From contig JAESRX010000017.1 of NCBI GenBank assembly GCA_016764435.1, positions 1 to 51,106 of the forward strand: a stretch of DNA of 51,106 bases. The letters are read 5' to 3'. The translations under genes were made by a program, and so were the position numbers. The notes beneath the pieces were generated by a model. It was given only the letters and a program-made list of their open reading frames with translations, had not been told where the DNA came from and ran no database searches. Positions 1 to 8,669 of this stretch are shown in pieces. The first letter of the stretch is position 1. Each line of letters begins with the position of its first letter. This DNA comes from Flavobacteriaceae bacterium (GTDB lineage: Bacteria; Bacteroidota; Bacteroidia; Flavobacteriales; Flavobacteriaceae).

Positions 1-30
1 GCCTCCACGATATCGTGGAGGCTCTTTTTG
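1..30 (+). terminator. Palindromic hairpin terminator
   Basis: Positions 1-22 form a perfect 22-base palindrome (arm GCCTCCACGAT) followed by TCTTTTTG on the plus strand, as in an intrinsic terminator. It would end a plus-strand gene lying left of the window. The run of A left by reading the other strand suggests it may also serve the minus-strand ybaB gene that ends at 47. Confidence 0.75.
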
Positions 31-46
31 CTATTTTCGCGAAGTC

Positions 47-367
47 CTATTTAAACATGTCCATTCCTGGAATGGCAGGCATTCCGTCTTTTGCGGTAAT
101 GGCTAATTCTCTTTCATTTATTTCTCGTGCTTTTTCTAAGGCTTTATTTAAGGTGAGAAGTACATAATCTGCTATTTCTTCAGGGTCCGTTAATGCCTTC
201 GAAATATCAATGTTTTTAATCACACTATTCGCCGTAACGGTTACTTGAACTAGGTTATTGTTGCTTTTTTCATCTATAAGAATGGTGTCCATTCTTATTT
301 TTGTTTGTTCAATTTTTACTTGAGTTTCCTTTAATTTACGCATCATTCCTGAGACATCTCCAAACAT
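47..367 (-). CDS. YbaB/EbfC family nucleoid-associated protein
   Basis: A 106-residue protein with the layout of the YbaB/EbfC family: an N-terminal helix with the typical MMRKLKETQVKIE start, a central beta region with VQVTVTANSVIKNIDI, and a C-terminal helix with NKALEKAREINERELA before a short Gly/Pro/Met tail. Family members are small dimeric DNA-binding proteins that coat the nucleoid. The length matches the family norm. It is transcribed divergently from the S9 peptidase gene starting at 456, and the 88 bases between them must hold both promoters. No dnaX or recR neighbour, as in many other bacteria, is visible here. Confidence 0.88.
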   Translation of the reverse strand: MFGDVSGMMRKLKETQVKIEQTKIRMDTILIDEKSNNNLVQVTVTANSVIKNIDISKALTDPEEIADYVLLTLNKALEKAREINERELAITAKDGMPAIPGMDMFK

Positions 368-405
368 AACTTTTAGATTTTAATTTTATAAGAAGACAAA
401 AGTAG

Positions 406-413
406 TATATTTG
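406..413 (+). promoter_or_regulatory. Bacteroidota-type -7 element (TATATTTG)
   Basis: TATATTTG matches the TAnnTTTG -7 consensus of Bacteroidota and lies 43 bases before the ATG at 456. It shows that the upstream TTG at 411, which is in frame with the peptidase, is inside the promoter and not a start codon. No clear -33 TTTG is visible. Confidence 0.5.
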
Positions 414-455
414 AGTCGCTTACTAAATTCAGTAGCTATAATTAATAGTAATTTT

Positions 456-2585
456 ATGAAACATTATAGGGTATTATTCCTCATAAGTCTTATTTTTGCT
501 GCCTCGTGTAAAAATGAAACAATGAAGAAAGAAATAAAAACGGCACCGATAGCGGCTAAAATTGAAAAAAAATTAGAAAAGCATGGTGATGTTAGAGTTG
601 ATAATTACTATTGGTTAAACGACCGTGAAGATAGTAATGTAATAGACTATTTAAATGCTGAAAACGATTATTACAACGAATTAACAGGCCATACGAAGGG
701 GTTTAAAGATGATTTGTATAGCGAAATGAAAGGACGTATCAAAGAAGATGATGAGTCCGTTCCTTTTAAGAAAAATGGCTATTATTATATCTCTAAGTTT
801 GAAAAAGGAAGCCAGTATCCAATACATTCTCGTAAAAAAGGAAGTTTGGAAGGCGCAGACGAATTGCTATTTGATGTAAATATCATGGCAAAAGGCCATA
901 CTTATTATAAATTCACGGGATTATCTGTGAGTCCAAACAATCATATTGTGGCTTATGGAATAGATACTGTGAGTAGAAGACAGTATACATTGTACTTTAA
1001 AAACTTGGAAACAGGTAAAATGTATGATGAGAAAATTGAAAATACGACAGGGGGAACTACTTGGGCCAACGATAATAAAACGGTTTTTTACACCTTAAAA
1101 GATCCTGTAACCCTACGTAGTGATAAAATTTACAGACACGAATTAGGAACTGATCCTACAAATGATGTCTTAGTATACGAGGAATTAGACGATACTTTTG
1201 GAACCTTCGTGTATAAAACAAAATCGGATAAATTTATTATTATTGGATCACATAGTACGGTTTCTACGGAGTGTAGATTACTTGCTGCAGATAATCCATT
1301 GGGTAAATTTAAGATATTCCAACCGCGTGAGCGTGATTTAGAATACAATGTGGCGCATTATGATGGTTATTTTTATATCCATACCAATAAAGACAAAGCG
1401 TTGAATTTTAAAATAATGAAAACACCAGAGGATAAATTTACCATGGAAAATTGGGTAGATGTAATTCCTCATCGTTCGGATGTTTTATTAGAAGATATTT
1501 CTATTTTTAAAGACTTTTTTGTCTTAGAGGAGCGCAGTAACGGATTGAATAAAATTAGAATTATCAAATGGGATAAATCAGAAGATTACTATTTGCCTTT
1601 TAATGAAGAAACCTATTCTGCAGGAGTTTATTACAATGCGGATTTTGATACGAACACCATTCGATACAGTTATAATTCCTTAACCACACCGAGTTCTGTT
1701 TTGGATTATAATGTAATTGATAGGTCTAAAAAATTAATCAAACAACAAGAAGTATTAGGCGGTAAATTTGACCAATCAAACTACAAAAGTGAACGTGTGT
1801 GGGCTACTGCTAGAGATGGAAAAAAAGTAGCCATGTCTATGGTGTATCATAAAGACACTAAATTCACGAAAGACACGCCTTTTTTATTATATGCGTATGG
1901 ATCTTATGGATATACCATTGATCCTGGGTTTAGTACCACTAGATTAAGTTTATTGGATCGAGGTTTTGTGTTTGCAATTGCTCATATTAGAGGAGGCGAA
2001 TATTTAGGCCGTCAATGGTATGAAGATGGAAAAATGATGCAGAAACTAAATACATTTACCGATTTTATTGATTGTGGTAAATTTTTAATTGCCAATAACT
2101 ATACATCGGCGGAGCATTTATATGCCAGTGGAGGTTCTGCTGGAGGTTTGTTAATGGGAGCGGTTTTAAATATGAATCCAGAAATATTTAATGGTGTGAT
2201 TGCAAGTGTCCCTTTTGTGGATGTTGTAACGACGATGTTAGATGATAGTATCCCTTTAACTACGGGAGAATATGACGAATGGGGGAATCCAAACGAAAAG
2301 GAGGCTTATGAGTATATGAAATCCTATTCTCCTTACGATAATGTAAAAGTACAAGCGTATCCAAACATTCTGGTTACCACAGGGTTACATGATTCTCAAG
2401 TACAGTATTTTGAGCCTGCTAAATGGGTGGCTAAATTAAGAGATATGAAAACAGATAGCAATCAATTGTTACTGTATACTAATATGGATGCGGGTCATGG
2501 TGGGGCTTCTGGGCGCTTTGAAGCCTTAAAAGAAATAGCCATAGACTATGCTTTTTTATTAGATTTAGAAGATATAAAAGAATAA
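456..2585 (+). CDS. S9 family oligopeptidase (oligopeptidase B-like) lipoprotein
   Basis: A 709-residue serine peptidase of the prolyl oligopeptidase family (S9A, PtrB-like). The N-terminus MKHYRVLFLISLIFAASC is a lipoprotein signal with lipobox AASC, so it is probably anchored facing the periplasm. Residues about 50-420 are the beta-propeller; the rest is the alpha/beta hydrolase domain. The nucleophile is Ser561 in GGSAGG, with Asp646 (LHDSQV) and His681 (DAGHGG) as the other triad members. The propeller opening and the acidic positions fit oligopeptidase B, which cleaves after basic residues in short peptides; the specificity is inferred. The start at 456 is chosen because the in-frame upstream extension overlaps the promoter. 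It lies 56 bases before the PLP gene, which has its own -7 box. Confidence 0.9.
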   Translation: MKHYRVLFLISLIFAASCKNETMKKEIKTAPIAAKIEKKLEKHGDVRVDNYYWLNDREDSNVIDYLNAENDYYNELTGHTKGFKDDLYSEMKGRIKEDDESVPFKKNGYYYISKFEKGSQYPIHSRKKGSLEGADELLFDVNIMAKGHTYYKFTGLSVSPNNHIVAYGIDTVSRRQYTLYFKNLETGKMYDEKIENTTGGTTWANDNKTVFYTLKDPVTLRSDKIYRHELGTDPTNDVLVYEELDDTFGTFVYKTKSDKFIIIGSHSTVSTECRLLAADNPLGKFKIFQPRERDLEYNVAHYDGYFYIHTNKDKALNFKIMKTPEDKFTMENWVDVIPHRSDVLLEDISIFKDFFVLEERSNGLNKIRIIKWDKSEDYYLPFNEETYSAGVYYNADFDTNTIRYSYNSLTTPSSVLDYNVIDRSKKLIKQQEVLGGKFDQSNYKSERVWATARDGKKVAMSMVYHKDTKFTKDTPFLLYAYGSYGYTIDPGFSTTRLSLLDRGFVFAIAHIRGGEYLGRQWYEDGKMMQKLNTFTDFIDCGKFLIANNYTSAEHLYASGGSAGGLLMGAVLNMNPEIFNGVIASVPFVDVVTTMLDDSIPLTTGEYDEWGNPNEKEAYEYMKSYSPYDNVKVQAYPNILVTTGLHDSQVQYFEPAKWVAKLRDMKTDSNQLLLYTNMDAGHGGASGRFEALKEIAIDYAFLLDLEDIKE

Positions 2586-2600
2586 TTAGAAATATTTTAT

Positions 2601-2608
2601 TAAATTTG
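2601..2608 (+). promoter_or_regulatory. -7 element (TAAATTTG) for the PLP gene
   Basis: TAAATTTG fits TAnnTTTG and ends 33 bases before the ATG at 2642, so the cysteine-synthase-like gene can be transcribed independently of the peptidase gene. No convincing -33 TTTG is seen. Confidence 0.4.
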
Positions 2609-2641
2609 CATGTTAATTAAAGCAATATCATAATTTATTTT

Positions 2642-3679
2642 ATGAAGGAACATAAAAAAATTTCCCATAATATATTGGACTTAATTGGTCATACGCCAAT
2701 GGTTCAGTTAAATAGAATTACCAATCATTTACCAGGCGCATTTTATGCCAAATTAGAAGGGTCCAATCCGGGTCATTCTATGAAGGATAGAATTGCGTTA
2801 CACATCATAGAAAACGCAGAAGAAAAAGGATTGTTAAATCCAGATTCAACCATTATTGAAACGACCTCAGGGAATACAGGTTTCAGTTTGGCGATGGTGA
2901 GTATTATTAAAGGGTACAAGTGTATCTTAGCGGTAAGTTCTAAATCATCTAAAGATAAAATAGACATGCTTAAGGCCATGGGGGCCAAAGTATATGTATG
3001 TCCAGCACATGTAAGTGCAGACGATCCGAGATCTTATTATGAGGTCGCTAAGCGTTTGCATGCAGAAACAGCTAATTCTGTGTATATAAACCAGTATTTT
3101 AATGCCTTAAATTCAGAAGCGCATTATAAATCTACTGGGCCAGAGATTTGGGAACAAACCGATGGTGAGATTACACATCTAGTGGCGGCAAGTGGAACGG
3201 GTGGAACTATTTCCGGTACGGCAAAGTTTTTAAAAGAAAAGAATCCTGGAATTAAAATTTTAGGAGTAGATGCTTTTGGATCGATTCTTAAAAAATTCCA
3301 TGAAACAGGAGAGTTTGATAGTAAAGAGATCTATCCATATCGCATTGAAGGTTTAGGAAAAAACTTAATCCCAACGGTTACGGACTTTAATATTATTGAT
3401 AATTTCGAAAAAGTTTCTGATGAAAACGCGGCACATACTGCGCGGTCATTAGTCACCCAAGAAGCTATTTTTGCAGGCTATACTTCAGGAGCTGTATTAC
3501 AAGGAGCTTTACAGTATGGAGAACAAGGTTTTTTTGATGCTCATAGTAAAGTGGTGCTTATATTCCCAGATCATGGATCGCGTTATATGAGTAAAATATA
3601 CAGTGATGACTGGATGCAAGAACAGGGTTTTTTCGATACACAAAAGCAAGCGCAAGCGGCGGTTGAATTTATAAAATAG
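2642..3679 (+). CDS. CBS / cysteine synthase-fold PLP enzyme (candidate cysteate synthase)
   Basis: A 345-residue fold-type II PLP enzyme. The PLP lysine is Lys48 in GHSMKDR, the substrate loop is TTSGNTG at 74-80, and the phosphate-binding loop is GTGGT at 185-189. The C-terminal [14 protein letters not shown] resembles the cystathionine beta-synthase catalytic core more than CysK, and no CBS or HMA accessory domain is present. By family it should catalyse a beta-replacement on serine, phosphoserine or acetylserine. Its neighbour across one terminator is an alpha-oxoamine synthase. In Bacteroidota that make capnine-type sulfonolipids, a fold-type II enzyme supplies cysteate to such a synthase, so cysteate synthase is a reasonable inference. 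Cystathionine or cysteine synthesis is the alternative. Confidence 0.85.
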   Translation: MKEHKKISHNILDLIGHTPMVQLNRITNHLPGAFYAKLEGSNPGHSMKDRIALHIIENAEEKGLLNPDSTIIETTSGNTGFSLAMVSIIKGYKCILAVSSKSSKDKIDMLKAMGAKVYVCPAHVSADDPRSYYEVAKRLHAETANSVYINQYFNALNSEAHYKSTGPEIWEQTDGEITHLVAASGTGGTISGTAKFLKEKNPGIKILGVDAFGSILKKFHETGEFDSKEIYPYRIEGLGKNLIPTVTDFNIIDNFEKVSDENAAHTARSLVTQEAIFAGYTSGAVLQGALQYGEQGFFDAHSKVVLIFPDHGSRYMSKIYSDDWMQEQGFFDTQKQAQAAVEFIK

Positions 3680-3699
3680 AAAATTCTTACAGAAATATT

Positions 3700-3735
3700 A
3701 AAAGAGATTTTTAGCATGCTAAAAATCTCTTTTTT
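3700..3735 (+). terminator. Hairpin terminator after the CBS-like gene
   Basis: A near-perfect palindrome with arms AAAAGAGATTTTTAGC and GCTAAAAATCTCTTTT around a central AT, continuing into a T run. It ends the CBS-like gene 20 bases after its stop, so the next gene is probably transcribed from its own promoter. Confidence 0.85.
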
Positions 3736-3850
3736 ATTGGGATACATTTTTTTTGACCAATAAAAAGCACGTAATTTGTAAGAGCTAAAAACGGCTAGAA
3801 AATGTATGTTTTTGAGTCAATTTTAGTTGAAAAAATCAAAACTTATACAA

Positions 3851-5107
3851 ATGAAAGATTTATTTGAAAGAATTATAAAAGATAAAGGACCTCTTGGAAA
3901 ATGGGCGAAGCAAGCAGAAGGATATTATGTATTTCCAAAGTTAGAAGGACCTATTTCAAACAGAATGTCATTCAACGGTAAAGAGTTGGTCACTTGGAGT
4001 ATCAACGATTATTTAGGATTGGCGAATCATCCAGAAGTTATAAAGGCGGATGGGGAAGCAGCAATGGAACATGGTATGGCTTACCCTATGGGAGCTAGAA
4101 TGATGTCCGGACACACTAAATTTCACGAACAATTAGAGGAGGAATGTGCAGCATTTGTACAAAAAGAATCGGCTTATTTAGTGAATTTTGGATACCAAGG
4201 GATGGTTTCTGCCATCGATGCATTGGTTACCAAACGTGATGTAATTGTATATGATGTGGATTCTCATGCTTGTATTATTGATGGTGTGCGTTTACATCAT
4301 GGTAAAAGGTATACGTTTAAACATAACGATATTGAGAGTTTAGAGAAAAACTTAGTGCGAGCGACTAAAATTGCAAATGAAACTGGAGGTGGAATTTTAG
4401 TGATTTCAGAAGGTGTATTTGGAATGCGTGGTATGCAAGGGAAATTAAAAGAAATAGTGGCTTTAAAAGCCAAGTATGGATTTAGATTATTAGTAGATGA
4501 TGCACATGGTTTTGGAACACTTGGTGAAGGTGGTAGAGGCGCCGGTGTAGAGCAAGGAGTTCAAGACGATATCGATGTGTATTTTGCAACTTTTGCAAAA
4601 TCTATGGCGGGAATCGGAGCGTTTTTTGCTGCAGATAAAGACATTATTCAGTACTTACAGTACAATATGCGTTCTCAAATGTTTGCGAAATCATTGCCTA
4701 TGGCTATGGTAAAAGGAGCATTAAAACGTTTGGATATGATCAGAACCATGCCAGAATTAAAAGCGAAATTGTGGGAGAATACAAATGCCTTACAAAACGG
4801 TTTAAAAGAGAATGGTTTTGACATAGGAGATACGAACTCTTGTGTAACGCCCGTATATTTAAAAGGAGATATTCCTGAAGCAATGGCAATGGTAAATGAT
4901 CTACGTGAAAATTACCGTGTATTTTGTTCTATTGTAGTCTATCCAGTAATTCCTAAAGGATTGATTATTCTTAGATTAATTCCTACAGCAATGCATAATT
5001 TGGAAGATGTTGACATTACCTTAAAAGCATTTTCTGGAATGAGAGTGAAATTAGAGGATGGAACCTATAAAAGAGTTGCTGCTGCAATGATGGAGAAATC
5101 AGAATAA
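3851..5107 (+). CDS. Alpha-oxoamine synthase (serine palmitoyltransferase / cysteate acyltransferase-like)
   Basis: A 418-residue fold-type I PLP enzyme of the alpha-oxoamine synthase family (KBL/AONS/SPT). The PLP lysine is Lys250 in TFAKSMAGIGAF, and the cofactor Asp217/His219 lie in VDDAHG. Such enzymes condense an acyl-CoA or acyl-ACP with an amino acid and release CO2. In Bacteroidota this clade includes serine palmitoyltransferase, which makes 3-ketosphinganine, and the sulfonolipid enzyme that uses cysteate. Which amino acid is used cannot be read from the sequence. The neighbouring CBS-like gene favours the cysteate route. The ATG at 3851 is preferred over the in-frame TTG at 3827. 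A TTTG at 3752 and TAATTTG at 3772 may be its promoter, with an imperfect -7 spacing. Confidence 0.88.
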   Translation: MKDLFERIIKDKGPLGKWAKQAEGYYVFPKLEGPISNRMSFNGKELVTWSINDYLGLANHPEVIKADGEAAMEHGMAYPMGARMMSGHTKFHEQLEEECAAFVQKESAYLVNFGYQGMVSAIDALVTKRDVIVYDVDSHACIIDGVRLHHGKRYTFKHNDIESLEKNLVRATKIANETGGGILVISEGVFGMRGMQGKLKEIVALKAKYGFRLLVDDAHGFGTLGEGGRGAGVEQGVQDDIDVYFATFAKSMAGIGAFFAADKDIIQYLQYNMRSQMFAKSLPMAMVKGALKRLDMIRTMPELKAKLWENTNALQNGLKENGFDIGDTNSCVTPVYLKGDIPEAMAMVNDLRENYRVFCSIVVYPVIPKGLIILRLIPTAMHNLEDVDITLKAFSGMRVKLEDGTYKRVAAAMMEKSE

Positions 5108-5128
5108 ATTTTATTAAAATTAAGTCAT

Positions 5129-5167
5129 AAAAAATCCCTTTAAAATATATTTTAAAGGGATTTTTTT
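5129..5167. terminator. Bidirectional hairpin terminator
   Basis: An A run, the arms ATCCCTTTAAAAT and ATTTTAAAGGGAT, then a T run. It sits between the convergent oxoamine synthase gene (plus) and the fnr-like gene (minus) and can end both transcripts. Confidence 0.88.
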
Positions 5168-5184
5168 AGTACTAAAATAAAAGA

Positions 5185-5871
5185 TTAGTAACCTTCAGAA
5201 ATGTTTCTTAAGAGTCCTTTGTTAAGTAATTTGATCTGTTTTCCTTGTAAAGAAATAATTTTTTCCTTTTTAAAATTAGACAAAAGTCTAATTGCAGATT
5301 CTGTAGCAGTACCGATGGTATTTGCTATTTCTTCTCGCGTCAATATAATATCTATATTTCCATCTTTATCCAGTCCGAAAATTTCTTCAAGCTTTAATAA
5401 AGTTTCTGCAAGCCTGTCTTTTACAGGTTTTTGTGCCATTTGTGAAATAGAGTCATTGGCGTGATTCAATTGATTGGAAATGTTTTTCATCAATTGTAAG
5501 GAGAAAGCGGTATTTTGATTGATAGTTTGCATGATATCTCCTTTAGGTATAAAGCAAACTTTCATTTCTTCCAACGCTGTAACGGTTAGTCCTACAGGCT
5601 CTTCACTCAAAATAGAGCGATGGCCCAAAATATCACCACCTTTAACAAATTTTATAATTTGTTCTTTTCCGTTGGTGTTTAGTTTGGTTAATTTACATTT
5701 TCCTTGTTTGATACAGTAGAGTCCGTTGATAGCATGACCTTCGGTCATCAGGTTCTCTCCTTTTTTGATTGTTAGGGAAGTTTTGTGATCAGAAATAACA
5801 TCTAACTCCTCAATTGTAAGTGTATGAAAAGCGTTAAAGCTCTTTATAATACATTGTCCGCATTTACTCAT
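5185..5871 (-). CDS. Crp/Fnr family transcriptional regulator
   Basis: A 228-residue Crp/Fnr regulator. Residues about 15-135 are a cyclic-nucleotide-binding-type beta-roll (KKGENLMTEG, GLYCIKQGKCKL, GGDILGHRS). The dimerisation helix follows, and a winged HTH covers about 165-225 with LTREEIANTIGTATESAIR as the recognition region. Only two N-terminal cysteines (Cys4, Cys7) are present, plus Cys53, Cys59 and Cys110, so an Fnr-like Fe-S sensor is possible but the usual spacing is not obvious. It is divergent from ccoI, and a palindrome (5922-5939) lies midway between the two -7 boxes. This suggests that it controls the cbb3 locus and itself in response to oxygen. That role is inferred from position. 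Confidence 0.87.
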   Translation of the reverse strand: MSKCGQCIIKSFNAFHTLTIEELDVISDHKTSLTIKKGENLMTEGHAINGLYCIKQGKCKLTKLNTNGKEQIIKFVKGGDILGHRSILSEEPVGLTVTALEEMKVCFIPKGDIMQTINQNTAFSLQLMKNISNQLNHANDSISQMAQKPVKDRLAETLLKLEEIFGLDKDGNIDIILTREEIANTIGTATESAIRLLSNFKKEKIISLQGKQIKLLNKGLLRNISEGY

Positions 5872-5905
5872 AATTGTTTGTTTGATAAGGTGTTTTTAGG
5901 GATTT

Positions 5906-5913
5906 CAAATATA
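5906..5913 (-). promoter_or_regulatory. -7 element of the fnr-like gene
   Basis: Read on the minus strand this is TATATTTG, a match to TAnnTTTG, 35 bases upstream of the regulator's ATG. It mirrors the ccoI -7 element at 5949-5956 across the central palindrome. Confidence 0.5.
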
Positions 5914-5921
5914 AGAAAAAT

Positions 5922-5939
5922 AAATGATAAATATCATTT
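5922..5939. promoter_or_regulatory. Candidate Crp/Fnr operator between fnr-like gene and ccoI
   Basis: AAATGAT-N4-ATCATTT is a perfect 7-base inverted repeat with the 4-base spacer typical of Crp/Fnr boxes (compare TTGAT-N4-ATCAA). It lies 8 bases from the minus-strand -7 box and 9 bases from the plus-strand -7 box, so one dimer could control both promoters. Binding by the adjacent regulator is inferred. Confidence 0.55.
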
Positions 5940-5948
5940 GTTAGTACA

Positions 5949-5956
5949 TATATTTG
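5949..5956 (+). promoter_or_regulatory. -7 element of ccoI
   Basis: TATATTTG fits TAnnTTTG and ends 34 bases before the ATG at 5991. The upstream palindrome covers the place where a -33 element would be, as expected for an activator-dependent promoter. Confidence 0.5.
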
Positions 5957-5990
5957 GCTAGTTTTGTTAAATATTAATAATACGTTGCGA

Positions 5991-8348
5991 ATGGATGTTT
6001 GTTATCATTGTGGAAATGATTGTGAGGATAAATCACTTAAGATTGAACAAAAATATTTTTGTTGTAATGGCTGTAAAACTGTCTTTGAAATTTTAAATCA
6101 AAGTGAGTTAAATTGCTATTATGATTTCGAAAAAACACCTGGAAGTATTCCGAATGATATCAAAGAGAAATACGGATATTTAGACCATCAGGAGATCATC
6201 GAGAAATTGACAAGTTTCTCTGACGAGACGACGGAGGTAGTTCAGTTATACATTCCTACCATACACTGTAGCTCCTGTATTTGGATCTTAGAAAACTTAC
6301 ATAAATTAAATGATGGAATTGTTACTTCTACGGTGAATTTTCCAGATAAAACGGTACGATTTACGTACAAAAATCAAGAAATTTCCTTGCGGAAAGTGGT
6401 AGAATTAATGAGTTCTATTGGCTATGAACCGTATATTAGTTTGGATGATACTGAAGGCGCTAAAAATAAGGTAGATAAAACACTTATTTATCAGGTGACT
6501 GTCGCCGCTTTTGTTTTTGGGAATGTGATGTTACTTTCGTTTCCGGAGTATTTTGAAGTCGATGAATATTGGCTCAATCAATATAAATATGTGTTTAGAG
6601 GACTGATGTTAGTGATGTCTATACCTGTGGTGTTTTTTTCTGCACGTGATTATTTTATAAGTGCCTACAAGGGGATATCTCACCGTATTTTAAATATAGA
6701 CATTCCTATCGCTTTGGGCATAGCGGTCCTTTTTGTCAGAAGTGTGGTGGAGGTTCTTTTTGATATAGGTGGTGGATTCTTTGACAGTTTAACCGGGTTG
6801 GTTTTCTTTTTGTTATTGGGGAAATTTTTCCAAAAGAAAACCTATAATTACCTGTCTTTTGAACGTGATTATAAATCGTATTTTCCCATTGCAGTGACTA
6901 AAATATGTGAGAATGGCGAGGAAAGTATCCCCCTACAAAACATAAAAAAAAGAGACAGATTACTCATTAGAAATGAAGAATTAATTCCTGTAGATTGTAT
7001 TTTAATTTCTGGAAATGCATCTATAGATTATAGTTTTGTTACCGGAGAGGCGGTTCCTGTGGAGAAAGAATCGGGAGCGAAACTTTTTGCTGGAGGGAAA
7101 CAAACAGCGGGTGCCATCGAAATAGAAGTTGTAGAAACCATTGAGCAAAGCTATTTAACCCAGTTATGGGGCAATGATGTATTTGCGAAAAAATCGACAA
7201 AGTCTATTAAAAATTTAACAGATTCTATTAGTAAATATTTTACCATGGCCATTTTAACCATCGCTACGGTAGCCGGTATTTATTGGTCGTTTATAGATGT
7301 AGGGATTGCTGTGAATGTGGTAACGGCTGTTCTTATTATTGCCTGTCCTTGTGCCTTGGCCTTATCTGCACCATTTGCATTAGGGAATATTCTACGCATC
7401 TTTGGCCTGCGCAAGTTTTATGTGAAAAATGCCGATACGGTGGAGCATTTGGCGAAAATAGACACCATCGTTTTTGATAAAACAGGAACCTTAACAAGTA
7501 CGAGTAACAGTGAAATTAGTTATACAGGGACGGCTTTGACAAAAGAGGAGCAAGTGATTTTAAAATCATTATTACGAATGTCTAATCATCCCTTGAGTAG
7601 AGCTTTGTATGCCTATTTACCCGTTGCCTATAAGAAATTAGAGGTACAGGATTTTGAAGAAGTATTAGGGAAAGGTGTTGCTGCAACGGTAGGGGAGATG
7701 TCGGTGAAATTTGGTGCGGCCTCTTTTGTAGGCGCCAATAAAGGAAGCACAAACAGTACCGTTATATATGTCCGCTTGAATGAACAGGTGAAAGGCTATT
7801 ATGAATTAAAGAACCAATACAGGGAAAAGGTGTCGCAAGTTTTCAGCGCATTGGCTCCTAATTATAAATTAGTGGTGTTGTCCGGAGATAATGATGGAGA
7901 GCGCGCTTACCTAGAAGAAATACTCCCTAAAAACACGGAATTAGTTTTCCATCAAAAGCCGGAAGACAAACTTGATTTCATAAAAAACTTACAAGAGTCA
8001 AAGTGCGTATTAATGGTCGGGGATGGGCTCAATGATGCGGGGGCTTTAATGCAAAGTAATGTAGGGATCTCAATTTCTGAAAATATCAATGTGTTTTCTC
8101 CTGCTTGTGACATCATTATGGACGCAAAACTGTTCCGAAAACTTCCGGATTTTATGCGGTATGCAAAGAAAACCGTCTTGATAATTAAAATGAGCTTTGG
8201 GCTTTCTTTTATGTATAACCTTGTAGGGATGTACTTTGCGTTAACAGGGATGTTAACGCCTGTAGTGGCTGCTATATTGATGCCTCTAAGTTCTATAACA
8301 ATAGTGATTTTTGTCACACTTTGTACAAATTTGTTAACAAAAAAATAG
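5991..8348 (+). CDS. ccoI: Copper-type P1B ATPase of the cbb3 locus (CcoI)
   Basis: A 785-residue heavy-metal P-type ATPase. It opens with a cysteine-rich metal-binding module (CYHCGNDC, CCNGCKTVF, residues about 4-35), followed by an HMA-like domain with CSSC. The membrane CPC is Cys452-Pro-Cys454, the phosphorylated Asp496 lies in FDKTGTLT, the actuator carries VTGEAVPVEKE, and the hinge is VGDGLND. CcoI proteins export copper to the periplasmic side for the CuB centre of cbb3 oxidase. The position directly before ccoS and ccoNO supports that role rather than copper tolerance. The ATG at 5991 starts directly before the Cys-rich module; the in-frame TTG at 5964 would overlap the leader. Confidence 0.93.
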   Translation: MDVCYHCGNDCEDKSLKIEQKYFCCNGCKTVFEILNQSELNCYYDFEKTPGSIPNDIKEKYGYLDHQEIIEKLTSFSDETTEVVQLYIPTIHCSSCIWILENLHKLNDGIVTSTVNFPDKTVRFTYKNQEISLRKVVELMSSIGYEPYISLDDTEGAKNKVDKTLIYQVTVAAFVFGNVMLLSFPEYFEVDEYWLNQYKYVFRGLMLVMSIPVVFFSARDYFISAYKGISHRILNIDIPIALGIAVLFVRSVVEVLFDIGGGFFDSLTGLVFFLLLGKFFQKKTYNYLSFERDYKSYFPIAVTKICENGEESIPLQNIKKRDRLLIRNEELIPVDCILISGNASIDYSFVTGEAVPVEKESGAKLFAGGKQTAGAIEIEVVETIEQSYLTQLWGNDVFAKKSTKSIKNLTDSISKYFTMAILTIATVAGIYWSFIDVGIAVNVVTAVLIIACPCALALSAPFALGNILRIFGLRKFYVKNADTVEHLAKIDTIVFDKTGTLTSTSNSEISYTGTALTKEEQVILKSLLRMSNHPLSRALYAYLPVAYKKLEVQDFEEVLGKGVAATVGEMSVKFGAASFVGANKGSTNSTVIYVRLNEQVKGYYELKNQYREKVSQVFSALAPNYKLVVLSGDNDGERAYLEEILPKNTELVFHQKPEDKLDFIKNLQESKCVLMVGDGLNDAGALMQSNVGISISENINVFSPACDIIMDAKLFRKLPDFMRYAKKTVLIIKMSFGLSFMYNLVGMYFALTGMLTPVVAAILMPLSSITIVIFVTLCTNLLTKK

Positions 8349-8356
8349 TACATTTG
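8349..8356 (+). promoter_or_regulatory. Possible internal -7 element before ccoS
   Basis: TACATTTG fits TAnnTTTG directly after the ccoI stop, 100 bases before ccoS. A palindrome TTGTTAACAA lies just upstream at 8331-8340. The TTTG at 8330 gives a short 15-base spacer, so a separate promoter for ccoS-NOQP is only a possibility. Confidence 0.3.
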
Positions 8357-8455
8357 TCTCGGTTTAAAGGATTAAAGGATAATTTAGTCGTTTTTAGAGT
8401 CGTTTTCATTCAAAGAACCTGTTTTTTTTATTATTTTTATAGCGAAATAAGATAA

Positions 8456-8638
8456 ATGGAAGTAATTTATATCACTATCGGAGTCAGTATTATTGTAGCA
8501 GTCATGTTTTTTATCGCTTTTATAAAATCGGTAAAAAGTGGCCAGTACGAGGATACGTATACCCCTTCGGTAAGAATGTTGTTTGATGATGAGTTAGTCA
8601 AACCTACCAAAAAAAAGAAAACAAATAATAATCAATAA
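8456..8638 (+). CDS. ccoS: cbb3 oxidase maturation protein CcoS
   Basis: A 60-residue protein with one N-terminal membrane helix (about 3-25), then GQYEDTYTPSVRMLFDDE, the signature of CcoS in which the conserved D-x-x-T-P-x-x-R-x-L-x-D-D follows the helix, and a lysine-rich tail. CcoS is needed to insert heme b and CuB into CcoN. It lies 107 bases after ccoI and 31 bases before ccoNO. Confidence 0.9.
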   Translation: MEVIYITIGVSIIVAVMFFIAFIKSVKSGQYEDTYTPSVRMLFDDELVKPTKKKKTNNNQ

Positions 8639-8669
8639 TCAATTAATAACAAACTAACATTATTTTAGT

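Noticed and set aside
411..455. In-frame N-terminal extension of the S9 peptidase from TTG 411
   Set aside because: It overlaps the TATATTTG promoter element and hides the lipoprotein signal peptide; the ATG at 456 gives a normal lipobox.
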